Positions 16,891-25,860 are shown, counted from the stretch's first letter. The stretch is DNA of 46,536 bases from Spirochaetales bacterium UBA6872 (GCA_002452215.1 DKCO01000012.1:1-46536); one strand, 5' to 3'. The notes: a model not told the origin generated them from the letters alone. Translations and numbers: made by a program.

Positions 16891-16957
16891 CCAAATTTTG
16901 TGGTAGAAAATATAACAATCTACCAAATTTTGGAAAATCACTGACGAAGAGTATTGT
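16891..16957 (+). promoter_or_regulatory. vsr promoter with repeated operator-like motif
   Basis: TTGGAA (16930-16935), a 16-bp spacer and TATTGT (16952-16957) end 7 nt before ATG 16965. CCAAATTTTG occurs at 16891-16900 and again at 16923-16932, 32 bp apart; the second copy overlaps the -35. A hairpin TGGTAGA/TCTACCA (16901-16907, 16919-16925) lies between them. Confidence 0.45.
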
Positions 16958-16964
16958 AACATAC

Positions 16965-17378
16965 ATGACAAGAAAAGAAAGAAGTTTGTTAATGTCAAGA
17001 ATTCGGGGAAAAGATACAAAGATCGAACTCGAATTAAGAAAAGAGCTATATAGACGTGGGATACGCTACAGGAAAAACTCAAAAACCATATATGGCCACC
17101 CTGACATTTCGATAAAGAAGTATAAGATAGCAATCTTCTGCGATGGAGATTTCTGGCATGGATATAATTGGGAAGATCGGAAAAACAGCCTGAAAACCAA
17201 TAAGAATTATTGGTTCGATAAGATTGAAAGAAATATGGAGAAGGATATAGAAGTCAACCATGTGCTTGGCCATTTGGGGTACACAGTCATAAGGATATGG
17301 GAACACGAGATAGAGAAAGACACAAAAGGCGTTGCCGATATGATTGAATCAAAGATAAACGAAGCGAGGTGTACATGA
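16965..17378 (+). CDS. vsr: Very-short-patch mismatch repair endonuclease (Vsr)
   Basis: 137 residues, typical Vsr length. The N-terminal RSLLMSRIRGKDTKIE matches the family start. YGHPDI carries the metal-binding Asp47, and GDFWHG holds the catalytic-region His65 (61-66). NYWFDKIERN and VIRIWEHEIEKD complete the signature. The zinc-binding Cys of classical Vsr (CFWHGC) are missing, being Asp62 and Tyr67, which matches a zinc-less subgroup I believe exists. Vsr nicks T:G mismatches left by deamination of 5-methylcytosine and normally sits beside a cytosine methyltransferase; none is in the window. The start is supported by a promoter ending 7 nt upstream. Confidence 0.88.
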   Translation: MTRKERSLLMSRIRGKDTKIELELRKELYRRGIRYRKNSKTIYGHPDISIKKYKIAIFCDGDFWHGYNWEDRKNSLKTNKNYWFDKIERNMEKDIEVNHVLGHLGYTVIRIWEHEIEKDTKGVADMIESKINEARCT

Positions 17379-17397
17379 ATTATTTTTCATTTGGAGA

Positions 17398-17426
17398 TTG
17401 AGTGTTGCATTGCAAAACGTTATATT
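17398..17426 (+). promoter_or_regulatory. MATE gene promoter
   Basis: TTGAGT (17398-17403), a 17-bp spacer and TATATT (17421-17426) lie 10 nt before ATG 17437, giving an mRNA with almost no leader. The TTG of the -35 could be mistaken for a start codon. Confidence 0.55.
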
Positions 17427-17436
17427 CTATTTTGCT

Positions 17437-18810
17437 ATGCATCGCAATCTTGATTTGAAAAAAGACAATCTTTGGAAACTTGCCTTCTCTCTCGCAATAC
17501 CAACAGCACTTGCACAACTTGTTAATGTTCTATATGCAATTGTCGATCGAATGTTCATTGGCCACATTGCCGAGGTAGGAGATTTAGCGCTAGCAGGGGT
17601 TGGCGTTGCCGCTCCAATTACAACATTTATAACATCGTTTGCCGCCCTTATAGGACTTGGAGGGGCTCCTATAATGGCAATGAAAGCTGGTTATGGCCAA
17701 AAGAAAGAAGCTGAAGTTATCGTCTCAACGGCTTTTTATCTTCTTGTCATACTTTCTTTGATTCTTGCGCCCATCTTCTTCTTCCTAAGGAAACCAATGC
17801 TTATGTTCTTTGGAGCATCCAGTGCAACGTTTCCATATGCATCGAGCTATATTGGATGGTATCTTCTAGGTACACCTTTTGCTCTTCTTGCTTCCGGAAT
17901 GAACAGCTATTTGATAAACCAAGGAAAAACAGCAAGAGCAATGAGTGCTGTTTTTTGCGGAGCAATCCTGAATACAATACTGGACCCAGTCTTCATCTTC
18001 ATCTTAAATATGGGAGTTAAAGGAGCTGCCATTGCGACAGTAATCTCGCAATTAGTCTCTGCCTTTTTTGTCCTGTTTTCTCTTGTATCAAAGAAAATCG
18101 ACATAAGATTGTACTTGAGGAATTTCGATTACAAGCTTACGAAAACGATAATGAAATTTGGTCTCTCTCCTTTCCTGATAATGAGCACAGACTCAGCTTT
18201 GCTCATAGTTCTAAATTCGGTACTTCAACGTTATGGAGGAGATGCTAATGGCGATATATTGATCACTGCTGCAACTATAGTGCAATCATACTTCACACTC
18301 TTGATGAATCCTTTGGCAGGAATCACCGGCGGGTGCCAAGGCTTGATCAGCTACAACTATGGAGCTGGATTGTCATTAAGAGTAAAAAAGGGAATAATAT
18401 GCATCCAAGTTATAGCAACGCTTTATACGATGTTGCTCACAATAGCAACACCTTTCTTTGCTCCAAAGTTTGCACTCCTTTTTACAAAGGACGCTTCTAT
18501 GGCCCTAACAGCATCAAGATACATGAGGATATTTACTCTTCTTATCATCCCTCTATCCTTCCAATATGTGAATGTCGATGAAATGACAGCACTGGGAAAG
18601 ATACGCTTTGCCCTTCCCTTGTCGCTATTCAGAAAATGCACTTTTTTTATTGCAACAATTACGTTGCCAATATTCCTGAGTGCCGATTCTGCATTCTATG
18701 CAGAACCTCTTTGCGATCTACTATCGGGGATAGTTTCGACCATAGTAATGTGGACGCAACTTCCAAAAATATTAGCCAAGAGAGACAATGAGGGCCTAAC
18801 CATAATCTGA
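17437..18810 (+). CDS. MATE-family multidrug/cation efflux transporter
   Basis: 457 residues from ATG 17437, with about 12 hydrophobic helices in two repeats. The N-terminal IPTALAQLVNVLYAIVDRMFIGH and the DLALAGVGVAAPI segment are signatures of the NorM/DinF-like superfamily; the second half begins around KFGLSPFLIMSTDSALL. It would export organic cations or drugs using sodium or protons. A TTG at 17398 would extend it, but it is part of a promoter -35 and the added residues are not conserved-looking. It begins 58 nt after vsr with its own promoter, so it is independently transcribed. Confidence 0.9.
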   Translation: MHRNLDLKKDNLWKLAFSLAIPTALAQLVNVLYAIVDRMFIGHIAEVGDLALAGVGVAAPITTFITSFAALIGLGGAPIMAMKAGYGQKKEAEVIVSTAFYLLVILSLILAPIFFFLRKPMLMFFGASSATFPYASSYIGWYLLGTPFALLASGMNSYLINQGKTARAMSAVFCGAILNTILDPVFIFILNMGVKGAAIATVISQLVSAFFVLFSLVSKKIDIRLYLRNFDYKLTKTIMKFGLSPFLIMSTDSALLIVLNSVLQRYGGDANGDILITAATIVQSYFTLLMNPLAGITGGCQGLISYNYGAGLSLRVKKGIICIQVIATLYTMLLTIATPFFAPKFALLFTKDASMALTASRYMRIFTLLIIPLSFQYVNVDEMTALGKIRFALPLSLFRKCTFFIATITLPIFLSADSAFYAEPLCDLLSGIVSTIVMWTQLPKILAKRDNEGLTII

Positions 18811-18877
18811 TCAAAAGTTTTCACATTGAGCACTGATTGTTTAAATTATAGTTTTTGTGTATTTGATGGAATATCCA

Positions 18878-18905
18878 TTGACATAGTGCTTAAAAACAAT
18901 ACAAA
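18878..18905 (+). promoter_or_regulatory. Promoter of a candidate small RNA
   Basis: A consensus -35 TTGACA (18878-18883), a 16-bp spacer and TACAAA (18900-18905) lie in a gene-free stretch; transcription would start near 18912. Confidence 0.45.
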
Positions 18906-18911
18906 GATTGC

Positions 18912-19136
18912 CTTTTTATTATGGTTAATGGGTTTTGTTGCAACAAGATAGGTGCTTGTTTGTTATTTTTTGCTTTGAATTGAAAATTTTTATAAATTTT
19001 TTTAAAAAACCCTTTACATGCTCGAAAAAGATAACTATATTTATCGCAAGAATCAGGAAGATTATTATCTTCCCCATTCTAACCTCCTTTTGTTCCCCAT
19101 ACTGGTTTACCTCCTTTTGTCCAGATGGGGTTTTTT
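18912..19136 (+). ncRNA. Candidate small RNA with two anti-Shine-Dalgarno motifs
   Basis: The 433-nt gap between the MATE gene and the next gene holds a promoter near 18890 and a strong terminator ending at 19136, with no credible coding frame between. The predicted ~225-nt RNA is U-rich. It contains ACCTCCTTTTGT twice (19082-19093 and 19109-19120). This is close to the 3' end of 16S rRNA and complementary to AAAGGAGG-type ribosome-binding sites. The second copy lies in the terminator loop, the first just before its stem. This layout suits a trans-acting RNA blocking translation starts. Inferred from layout only. Confidence 0.45.
19095..19136 (+). terminator. Rho-independent terminator of the candidate small RNA
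   Basis: CCCCAT plus CTGG (19095-19105, with one bulged A) pairs with CCAG plus ATGGGG (19121-19130), followed by TTTTTT. It lies 285 nt beyond the MATE stop. Confidence 0.85.
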
Positions 19137-19243
19137 ATTGCCTTGAGGATTTTTGCCATATATTTTGCAACTGTTATCTTTAAATTTGCATCCTAAGTAG
19201 ATATCATTTCATACGTTTGATTCTACTTTGATTGGAGATAATG

Positions 19244-19579
19244 ATGATAGACAAAGACCAAATAGATGCCATAATTGCAGAACGATACAGATTATCAAAG
19301 GTTTTCGATGGGGAATGGGCCTACCCTATTCAGCTTTGTTGGGATCATTTGACAGAGATATTCACCAAAAACATGGATGACACTATCTATTTCCTTGATA
19401 ATGTTTGTACAGCAGATGAATTCGGATGGATATCTGACGTTTTCGATTTTGTTGCAGAAAAAAGCCAAAGCAGAGAATTCATCGATGCATTATATAGAGT
19501 TGCAAAGAAATATCCTGAGGAAGTCGAGGAAAACAACCTGATGTACTTCATCAAGGATGCTGAATCAAAGCTCAAATAA
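19244..19579 (+). CDS. Small acidic hypothetical protein, immunity-protein-like
   Basis: 111 residues from ATG 19244, favoured because GGAG at 19234-19237 is 6 nt upstream; ATG 19241 is too close. Soluble, acidic and helical. The segment FGWISDVFDFVAEKSQSREF resembles a group of small helical proteins often seen as immunity proteins near secreted toxins, but I cannot name a family and no toxin gene is adjacent. It converges on the DUF362 gene with a 3-nt gap. Confidence 0.6.
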   Translation: MIDKDQIDAIIAERYRLSKVFDGEWAYPIQLCWDHLTEIFTKNMDDTIYFLDNVCTADEFGWISDVFDFVAEKSQSREFIDALYRVAKKYPEEVEENNLMYFIKDAESKLK

Positions 19580-19582
19580 AAG

Positions 19583-20713
19583 CTATACAACTATCAAGTC
19601 ATATTCCCTTGTGCCGAGACCTATCTTCTCTGCGTGCTCGAGTTGTGATTTCCACTCGGACTCAGGAGTTGAATTTCTGAAATTGTCCTCCATTTTCTTG
19701 AAGTTGGGATCAGCTAGATGCCTTGCAAGCTGCGAGCCTGGCATCGGATTTGCTTTCAAGCAAGCATCAGCGCAAGCTTGATCAAGAGCGACAGGATCGA
19801 AAGAGCAGAACATTCCTATGTTGGGCAATATAGGCATATCGTTCTCTCCATGGCAATCGCAATTGGGCGAAACATCCACTACAAGCGATATATGGAAATT
19901 CGGCCTTGAGTCGACAACAGCTTTCGAGTACTCTGCCATCTTTGCATTCAGCTCTCCAATCGCACTGTTGCTCGTAAATGAAATTGCATCGAAATTGCAA
20001 GCACCAAGGCATCTGCCACAACCAACACACTTGTCTTTGTCGACATGCATCTTCCTTGTCTTTTCGTCGAATACAAGACCAGAGTTGGCACACTCTCTCT
20101 GGCATCGTCTACAACCACGGCAGAACTTTTCGTTTATAGTCGGCTTACCGCCTGAGTGTTGTTCGCATTTTCCAGCTCTTGATCCAGAGCCCATTCCGAT
20201 ATTCTTAATAGTTCCACCAAAGCCTGTCATCTCATGTCCTTTGAAGTGGGTCAATGAGATAAACACATCGGCATCCATAATCGCACGTCCGATCTTTGCT
20301 TTCTTCACGTACTCGCCATTTTCTACCGGCACTTCGATGTCATCAGTCCCCTTCAAACCATCTGCTATTATTACAGGACATCCTACAGTAAGTGGCGTAA
20401 AACCATTCTCCCACGCACAATACAAATGCTCGATTGCATTCTTCCTGGAACCAGGATACATAGTATTGCAATCCGTCAAAAAAGGCTTTCCGCCAAGCTC
20501 TTTCACAACGTCGGCTACTGCTTTTGCATAGTTAGGCCTCAAGTAGCTTATGTTGCCGAGTTCTCCAAAGTGCATTTTTATTGCAACAAACTTTCCATCC
20601 ATATCGATTGATGATATGCCAGCTTTCTTTATGAGCTTCTTAAGCTTGACAGGAAGGCTATCCCCAAACGCAATAGTATGAAAATCCGTAAAATATACTT
20701 TGGCTCTTTGCAT
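19583..20713 (-). CDS. DUF362 protein with two [4Fe-4S] ferredoxin clusters
   Basis: 376 residues from ATG 20713, supported by AGGAG at 20728-20724. The N-terminal DUF362 domain shows IKMHFGELGN, DCNTMYPGSR, DVFISLTHFKGH and GFGGTIKNIGMG. At about residues 190-250, CRGCRRCQREC and CVGCGRCLGAC are two four-cysteine ferredoxin motifs. CDCHGEND and SFDPVALDQACADAC end the protein. It is a cytoplasmic iron-sulfur protein, probably electron-transferring; the DUF362 reaction is not known. Transcribed alone from a TTGACC/TAGAAT promoter, divergent from the dCMP deaminase. Confidence 0.88.
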   Translation of the reverse strand: MQRAKVYFTDFHTIAFGDSLPVKLKKLIKKAGISSIDMDGKFVAIKMHFGELGNISYLRPNYAKAVADVVKELGGKPFLTDCNTMYPGSRKNAIEHLYCAWENGFTPLTVGCPVIIADGLKGTDDIEVPVENGEYVKKAKIGRAIMDADVFISLTHFKGHEMTGFGGTIKNIGMGSGSRAGKCEQHSGGKPTINEKFCRGCRRCQRECANSGLVFDEKTRKMHVDKDKCVGCGRCLGACNFDAISFTSNSAIGELNAKMAEYSKAVVDSRPNFHISLVVDVSPNCDCHGENDMPILPNIGMFCSFDPVALDQACADACLKANPMPGSQLARHLADPNFKKMEDNFRNSTPESEWKSQLEHAEKIGLGTREYDLIVV

Positions 20714-20739
20714 TTCGCTACATCTCCTAACAGGTATTG

Positions 20740-20767
20740 ATTCTAACATAAAGAGCAAATTGGTCAA
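20740..20767 (-). promoter_or_regulatory. Promoter of the DUF362 gene
   Basis: Minus strand TTGACC (20767-20762), 16 bp, TAGAAT (20745-20740), leaving a ~20-nt leader with AGGAG. Confidence 0.55.
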
Positions 20768-20784
20768 TTACCGCTTTTGCTCCA

Positions 20785-20814
20785 TTGGCTATTTTATCTT
20801 TTTTGCCATATTAT
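20785..20814 (+). promoter_or_regulatory. Promoter of the dCMP deaminase gene
   Basis: TTGGCT (20785-20790), 18 bp, TATTAT (20809-20814), followed closely by AGGAGA before ATG 20834. Confidence 0.4.
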
Positions 20815-20833
20815 TGTCTTGTAGGAGAATGAA

Positions 20834-21322
20834 ATGAGCGGAAAGAGAGTTGACCATATAAGTTGGGACGAATACTTCATGGGAGTTGCTGTCCTTTCAT
20901 CGCTAAGAAGCAAAGATCCAAACACACAAGTTGGCGCATGCATAGTATCTGAAGATAAGAAAATAATTGGTGTTGGCTACAATGGATTTCCCTCTGGATG
21001 TTCGGATGATGATCTGCCTTGGGAGAGAGAGGGCGATTGGCTCGATACAAAGTACCCATTTGTATGCCATGCAGAGCTAAATGCTATCTTGAACTCTAAC
21101 AACTCTTCCTCCTTGAAAGGATCCACTCTCTATGTGGCGCTCTTTCCTTGCAATGAATGCGCAAAAGCTGTAATCCAAGCTGGAATAAGGAAAATAGTGT
21201 ATTTATCTGATAAGTATAGCGAAACTGATGCAACAAAAGCCTCTAAAAGGATGCTTGATGCAGCCGGCGTGGAATATATGCCTCTGCAAACAGAAAGAAA
21301 AGAGATTACAATAAAGCTGTAG
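20834..21322 (+). CDS. Deoxycytidylate (dCMP) deaminase
   Basis: 162 residues. The zinc site of the cytidine-deaminase fold is complete: CHAELNAIL gives the His ligand and the catalytic Glu, and PCNEC gives the two Cys ligands. GYNGFPSGCSDDDLPWERE is the dCMP-deaminase substrate segment, and DPNTQVGACIV the family N-terminus. It makes dUMP for thymidylate synthesis in the cytoplasm. AGGAGA precedes the ATG. It is followed after about 108 nt by the molybdenum hydroxylase, to which it has no obvious link. Confidence 0.95.
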   Translation: MSGKRVDHISWDEYFMGVAVLSSLRSKDPNTQVGACIVSEDKKIIGVGYNGFPSGCSDDDLPWEREGDWLDTKYPFVCHAELNAILNSNNSSSLKGSTLYVALFPCNECAKAVIQAGIRKIVYLSDKYSETDATKASKRMLDAAGVEYMPLQTERKEITIKL

Positions 21323-21430
21323 AAAAATTCAATTGAATTCACGCTCCCAGCTGTTAACATATTCAAGGATAGGTATCACATGGTGCCCCTTTGGGACTTT
21401 AGCGGCCATCCGGAAATGGAGAAAAAAGCT

Positions 21431-23983
21431 ATGAAGCTTAAAGTAAACAATGTTGATGTATATCCTGAGCATGATTGCAAACTGCTAGACTATCTTCGAA
21501 ACACATTGAAACTCACAGGAACAAAGGATGGATGTTCTGAAGGTGCATGCGGAGCGTGTACTGTGATAATAAACGGAAAAGCCACGAAAGCTTGTATTCC
21601 AATGCTTTCAAAGCTAGATGGCGCTGAAGTAATCACAATTGAAGGGCTGTCAGAGCTTGAGAAAGAGATCTATGCATATTGTTTTGCTGAAGCTGGTGCT
21701 GTCCAATGTGGATTTTGCATACCAGGAATGATCATGTCAGCAAAAGCTCTTCTAGATAAAAACAAAGCTCCAACTAGGGAAGATGTCAAGAAAGCACTAA
21801 GAGGCAACATATGCAGATGCACTGGATATGTTAAGATTGAAGATGCTATCTTGATGGCAGCAGAATACATCAGAAAAGGAATCACTGCCGTACCAGAGAA
21901 AGAAAGTGGCAGGATTTCAACTGTTTTCAGGCGAATAGATGCAACAGAGAAAGCCCTAGGAGATGGAAAATACACAGACGATTACATAGTCGATGGTATG
22001 GTGTATGCATCAGCTCTTCGTACGCCAGCGCCTCGTGCAAAGATAATCAAAATCGACACGTCAGAGTGTGAAAAAGATCCAAGATGCGTCTCTGTGATAA
22101 AAAGAGAACAAGTTCCAGAGAACAAAATAGGACACTTAAAGCAAGATTGGGATGTTCTAATTGGGGAAGGCATGATATCCAACTACATTGGAGATGCCAT
22201 TTGCCTTGTAGTCTCGGAAGATCAAAGCGCTCTTAATGATCTAAAAAGCAAAATCCATGTAGAATATGAAGAGCTTGATGGTGTTTTTTCGATAGAAGAA
22301 GCTTTAAAGGATAAGATAATCGTACACTCAGAGATGAATACAAACATCCTGAGCAAACAGCACATATTGCGCGGAGATGCTTCAAAGGAGCTGGAGAGAT
22401 GCGATTATGTGGTTGAGAATGATTATCACACACCTTATACAGAACACGCATTCATGGAGCCTGAATGCGCATTGGCAATGCCAGACAAAAATGGAGGGAT
22501 CTTCGCGATAACTGGAGGCCAATCTATATATGACGATCAAAGGGAAATTGCCAGGATGCTACATATACCAAGGCACAAAGTGAGAGTTCGCTCAGCATTA
22601 GTTGGAGGTGGCTTTGGAGGCAAAGAGGATATGTCTGTGCAACATCATGCTGCGCTCTGTGCTTATATCCTTAAAAGGCCTGTAAAGGTGAAACTATCAA
22701 GGCAAGAATCACTCATGGTACATCCAAAAAGGCACCCAATGGACATACATATAAAGCTTGGAGCTGACAAGAATGGTCGTCTCAAAGCCCTAAAAGCAAC
22801 AATCGTTGCCGATACTGGAGCATATGCCTCTCTTGGAGAGCCTGTGTTGCAAAGAGCTTGCACACATGCGTCAGGCCCATACAATTACAAACATCTTGAT
22901 GTGTATGGAGAAGCTCTATATACGAACAATGTCCCAAGTGGCGCATTCCGAGGCTTTGGAGTAACACAATCATGTTTTGCTATTGAAAGCGCAATAGATG
23001 AACTTGCTGAAAAAATCGGCATAGATCCATACCAGATGCGACTATTGAATATAGTGAAGCCTGGCCAAGCGCTTCCTAACGGACAGATTGCATCAAGTGA
23101 CACTGGAATAAAAGAATGCATGGAAGCTGTGAAAGATGCTTATTATTCGTCAAAGAGGACAGGAATCGCGCTTGCAATGAAAAACTCAGGAATAGGAGTA
23201 GGCGTGCCTGATACAGGAAGATGCAAGATGAGTATCGAAAACAGCATTGTCCACATACGAACATCCGCTGCTTGCATGGGGCAAGGAATCGCAACTGTCG
23301 CATTGCAAATAGCTGTTGAAACAACAGGACTCAGCCCAGAATGCTTCAACGTAGAGTCTCCCGACACATCACGCACTCCTGACTCTGGCACTTCAACAGC
23401 CTCAAGACAAACAGCTTTCACAGGAGAAGCTGTAAGACGTTGCGCTCAAAAACTGAAAACAGAGCTTGGAGAGTTCTCTCTCAAAGAACTAGAAGGTGCT
23501 GAATTCTATGCCGAATTCTGTTATGACACAGACCCGATTACATCACAAAAAGGGAATCCAATATCACATTTAGCCTACTCATACTCTGCCCAGGTTGCCG
23601 AGCTCGATGAAAATAGAAAAGTAAAGAAGATAACAGCTGCTTGCGATGCTGGCACTGTAATCAATATGAAAGCGATAGAGGGCCAGATTGAGGGCGGTGT
23701 AGTAATGGGCATGGGATTTGCTCTGACAGAGAAATTCCAAAGCGATAAAGGAATCGTTAAATCGAAATATGGTACACTTGGCCTGATAAGAGCAATAGAT
23801 GTGCCTGAGATTGATGTCTATTGCGTAGAGGCCAAAGGAAAGCTTCCAACAGGCTACGGAGCAAAGGGAATCGGGGAGCTTTGTACAATTGCAACAGCTC
23901 CAGCAATTGCCAATGCATATAAAAAGGTTGATGGAATCAGAAGAAGATCTCTTCCTCTTCAAGGCACACCTTACAGCAAATGA
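21431..23983 (+). CDS. xdh: Single-chain molybdenum hydroxylase, selenium-dependent xanthine dehydrogenase type
   Basis: 850 residues from ATG 21431, chosen because GGAGA (21418-21422) lies 8 nt upstream and the protein then starts at the ferredoxin domain. The plant-type [2Fe-2S] cluster is Cys35, 40, 43 and 55. The second cluster is CGFC...CRCTGY. The Mo-cofactor domain has VGGGFGGKED at 391-400, the FRGFG substrate loop, and the catalytic Glu816 in KGIGEL. FeS and Mo domains in one chain without FAD, at about 850 residues, matches the described selenium-dependent xanthine dehydrogenase family. Purine hydroxylation is therefore likely; the selenium ligand cannot be seen in sequence. It is convergent with nifU, sharing a terminator. 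Confidence 0.85.
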   Translation: MKLKVNNVDVYPEHDCKLLDYLRNTLKLTGTKDGCSEGACGACTVIINGKATKACIPMLSKLDGAEVITIEGLSELEKEIYAYCFAEAGAVQCGFCIPGMIMSAKALLDKNKAPTREDVKKALRGNICRCTGYVKIEDAILMAAEYIRKGITAVPEKESGRISTVFRRIDATEKALGDGKYTDDYIVDGMVYASALRTPAPRAKIIKIDTSECEKDPRCVSVIKREQVPENKIGHLKQDWDVLIGEGMISNYIGDAICLVVSEDQSALNDLKSKIHVEYEELDGVFSIEEALKDKIIVHSEMNTNILSKQHILRGDASKELERCDYVVENDYHTPYTEHAFMEPECALAMPDKNGGIFAITGGQSIYDDQREIARMLHIPRHKVRVRSALVGGGFGGKEDMSVQHHAALCAYILKRPVKVKLSRQESLMVHPKRHPMDIHIKLGADKNGRLKALKATIVADTGAYASLGEPVLQRACTHASGPYNYKHLDVYGEALYTNNVPSGAFRGFGVTQSCFAIESAIDELAEKIGIDPYQMRLLNIVKPGQALPNGQIASSDTGIKECMEAVKDAYYSSKRTGIALAMKNSGIGVGVPDTGRCKMSIENSIVHIRTSAACMGQGIATVALQIAVETTGLSPECFNVESPDTSRTPDSGTSTASRQTAFTGEAVRRCAQKLKTELGEFSLKELEGAEFYAEFCYDTDPITSQKGNPISHLAYSYSAQVAELDENRKVKKITAACDAGTVINMKAIEGQIEGGVVMGMGFALTEKFQSDKGIVKSKYGTLGLIRAIDVPEIDVYCVEAKGKLPTGYGAKGIGELCTIATAPAIANAYKKVDGIRRRSLPLQGTPYSK

Positions 23984-23992
23984 CATATTGAT

Positions 23993-24028
23993 AAAAAACA
24001 TCTGCCAGCAATAGCTGTCGGCAGATGT
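23993..24028 (-). terminator. Terminator between xdh and nifU
   Basis: ACATCTGCC (23998-24006) pairs perfectly with GGCAGATGT (24020-24028). On the minus strand it is followed by a run of T, serving nifU; on the plus strand it is T-rich enough to help end xdh. Confidence 0.85.
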
Positions 24029-24055
24029 ATCTCTTTATTTGAAATATAATACTGA

Positions 24056-24667
24056 CTACTTTCCGTATATATGCAAAAGCTCTGCTAGCATATCTTCAAG
24101 CTTTTTCACGCATCGTCCACACTTTGTGCCAGCACCAGTTTGTTCTTGGAGTTCTTTCAAGTTATGGACTTTGCCATTCTTAACAAGGTCCTCTATCTTC
24201 TGGTCAGTAACTCCCATGCATTCGCAAACAATAGTAGCAATCTTCTGCTTATATGGATTTGGCATATGATTTTTTTCCAAGTAATCATCTATAGCAGCAC
24301 GCAAAGCCTTATCACCTAAGACAGAACAATGGAACTTGTGCTCAGGAAGACCCCCAAGCTTTTCCATTATAGCTTCAGGAGTAATCTCATATGCCTCTTT
24401 GAGCGTCATTCCGATTGCCATCTCGCTCATCATTGATGTCGATGCAATTGCTGATGCGCATCCATATGTAAGCCATTTCAGGTCCTTGATCTTGCCATCT
24501 TCCACTTTGATTCCGACTCTCATCTGATCTCCGCAAGCAAGGGATCCAACCTCTCCTACTCCATCAGGCTCGAAATCATCGCCCTCTTTCCATAGATTCC
24601 TCGGATTCATGAAATGATCTTTTACTATATCTGTATAAACCCATTGTGCCATGAAACTATTTGCCAT
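24056..24667 (-). CDS. nifU: NifU-type iron-sulfur cluster scaffold
   Basis: 203 residues. The IscU-like domain holds the three scaffold cysteines in SLACGDQM, YGCASAIAST and FHCSVLG. The C-terminal BFD-like [2Fe-2S] domain has VCECMGVTD and TKCGRC. The third (Nfu) domain of classical nitrogen-fixation NifU is absent, as in many non-fixing anaerobes. With NifS it builds clusters for the many FeS proteins nearby (two Mo-hydroxylase systems and DUF362). The ATG at 24667 overlaps the end of nifS and is preceded by AAGGAAG, so the pair is an operon with coupled translation. Confidence 0.93.
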   Translation of the reverse strand: MANSFMAQWVYTDIVKDHFMNPRNLWKEGDDFEPDGVGEVGSLACGDQMRVGIKVEDGKIKDLKWLTYGCASAIASTSMMSEMAIGMTLKEAYEITPEAIMEKLGGLPEHKFHCSVLGDKALRAAIDDYLEKNHMPNPYKQKIATIVCECMGVTDQKIEDLVKNGKVHNLKELQEQTGAGTKCGRCVKKLEDMLAELLHIYGK

Positions 24668-25841
24668 AATCTTCCTTCCTTGTACTCATATCCCTGATTT
24701 TCTGGATTATCGGAGGAAGTTTTTCAAGTACATATTCCACATCCTCCTTTGTGTTGTATCTTCCAAATGAGAACCTGATTGAACCATGTGCAAGCTCCAC
24801 AGGAAGGCCTGCTGCTAACAGAACATAGCTTGGCTCCAAGGAGCCTGATGCGCACGCAGACCCTGTCGATACTTCAATGCCTTCCAAGTCAAGATAAAGT
24901 AGGATTGACTCCCCCTCTGCAGATGGAAATGATACATTCAATGTCCCCGGTAGTACTTTATCGGCTTCTTTTGGGCCGTTAATAACTACATTTGGGATTC
25001 GTTCTTCTATTCCTTTTCGGAGCATTTCCCTCAACGCCCAAAGCCTGTCATGCTCATCTTTCAAATTAAGTCTTGCAAGTTCAGCAGCCTTTCCCAAACC
25101 AATGATTGCTTGGTTGTTGTATGTTCCAGCTCTATAACCCTTCTCTTGATGTCCTCCATGGACAAATGGCGATAGAGGAACGCCATGGCGAGCATAAAGA
25201 ACACCAATACCTTTAGGTCCATAAAACTTATGTCCCGAGCATGAAAGATAATCAACGTCCAAATCTTTTACATCGACAGCGATCTTGCCAATTGCTTGCG
25301 TTGCATCTGTATGAAAATACGCCCCACATTCATGTGCTAAATAAGCAGCCTCTTTCACAGGTTGTATTGCTCCAGACTCGTTGTTTCCAAGCATTATCGA
25401 CACAAGGCATACATCCGGTCCTAGAAGCTTTTTGTACTCATCGAGCTTCAAAATACCTTCGTGATCAACTGGTGCAAAGCTTATTTTGTACCCCTTTTTC
25501 TTCAAGTATTTTGCTGTTTCGATGGATGCTGGGTGCTCAACACTGCTCAAAACTATCCTATCCTTGGCAGAGCCTTCATCAATTAGATCTCTATATGTAT
25601 TAAAGACCGTATTATTTGACTCTGATGCACCGGAAGTAAAATAAATATCTCCGGGATCCGCATTTATAAGCTTAGCAACCTCTCCTCTTGCCCAAGAGAT
25701 TCCTGTTGCAGAGTCTCTTCCAAGAGTATGCATTGATGAAGCATTGCCATACAAGTTTTCATTATCATGCATGATATCGATAACTTCATCGGCTATTCTG
25801 GTTGTAGCATTGTTATCAAGATAGACTACTCTTCTATCCAT
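24657..25841 (-). CDS. nifS: Cysteine desulfurase NifS
   Basis: 394 residues from ATG 25841, chosen because GAGGA lies just upstream and MDRRVVYLDNNATTR is the canonical N-terminus. PLP binding is shown by the HTDATQAIGK segment and CSGHKFYGPKG with the Schiff-base lysine. The active-site loop GSACASGSLEPSYV carries the persulfide cysteine, and RFSFGRYNT ends the fold. It supplies sulfur, and possibly selenium for the neighbouring hydroxylase, to NifU. Its promoter TTGACT/TAACTT overlaps the end of the upstream YkgJ gene. Confidence 0.95.
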   Translation of the reverse strand: MDRRVVYLDNNATTRIADEVIDIMHDNENLYGNASSMHTLGRDSATGISWARGEVAKLINADPGDIYFTSGASESNNTVFNTYRDLIDEGSAKDRIVLSSVEHPASIETAKYLKKKGYKISFAPVDHEGILKLDEYKKLLGPDVCLVSIMLGNNESGAIQPVKEAAYLAHECGAYFHTDATQAIGKIAVDVKDLDVDYLSCSGHKFYGPKGIGVLYARHGVPLSPFVHGGHQEKGYRAGTYNNQAIIGLGKAAELARLNLKDEHDRLWALREMLRKGIEERIPNVVINGPKEADKVLPGTLNVSFPSAEGESILLYLDLEGIEVSTGSACASGSLEPSYVLLAAGLPVELAHGSIRFSFGRYNTKEDVEYVLEKLPPIIQKIRDMSTRKEDYGK

Positions 25842-25860
25842 ATTATTTCCTCGCATTTTA

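Noticed and set aside
18935..19183. 82-codon frame across the gap after the MATE gene
   Set aside because: Phe/Cys-rich translation of U-rich DNA, running through a strong terminator; no RBS.
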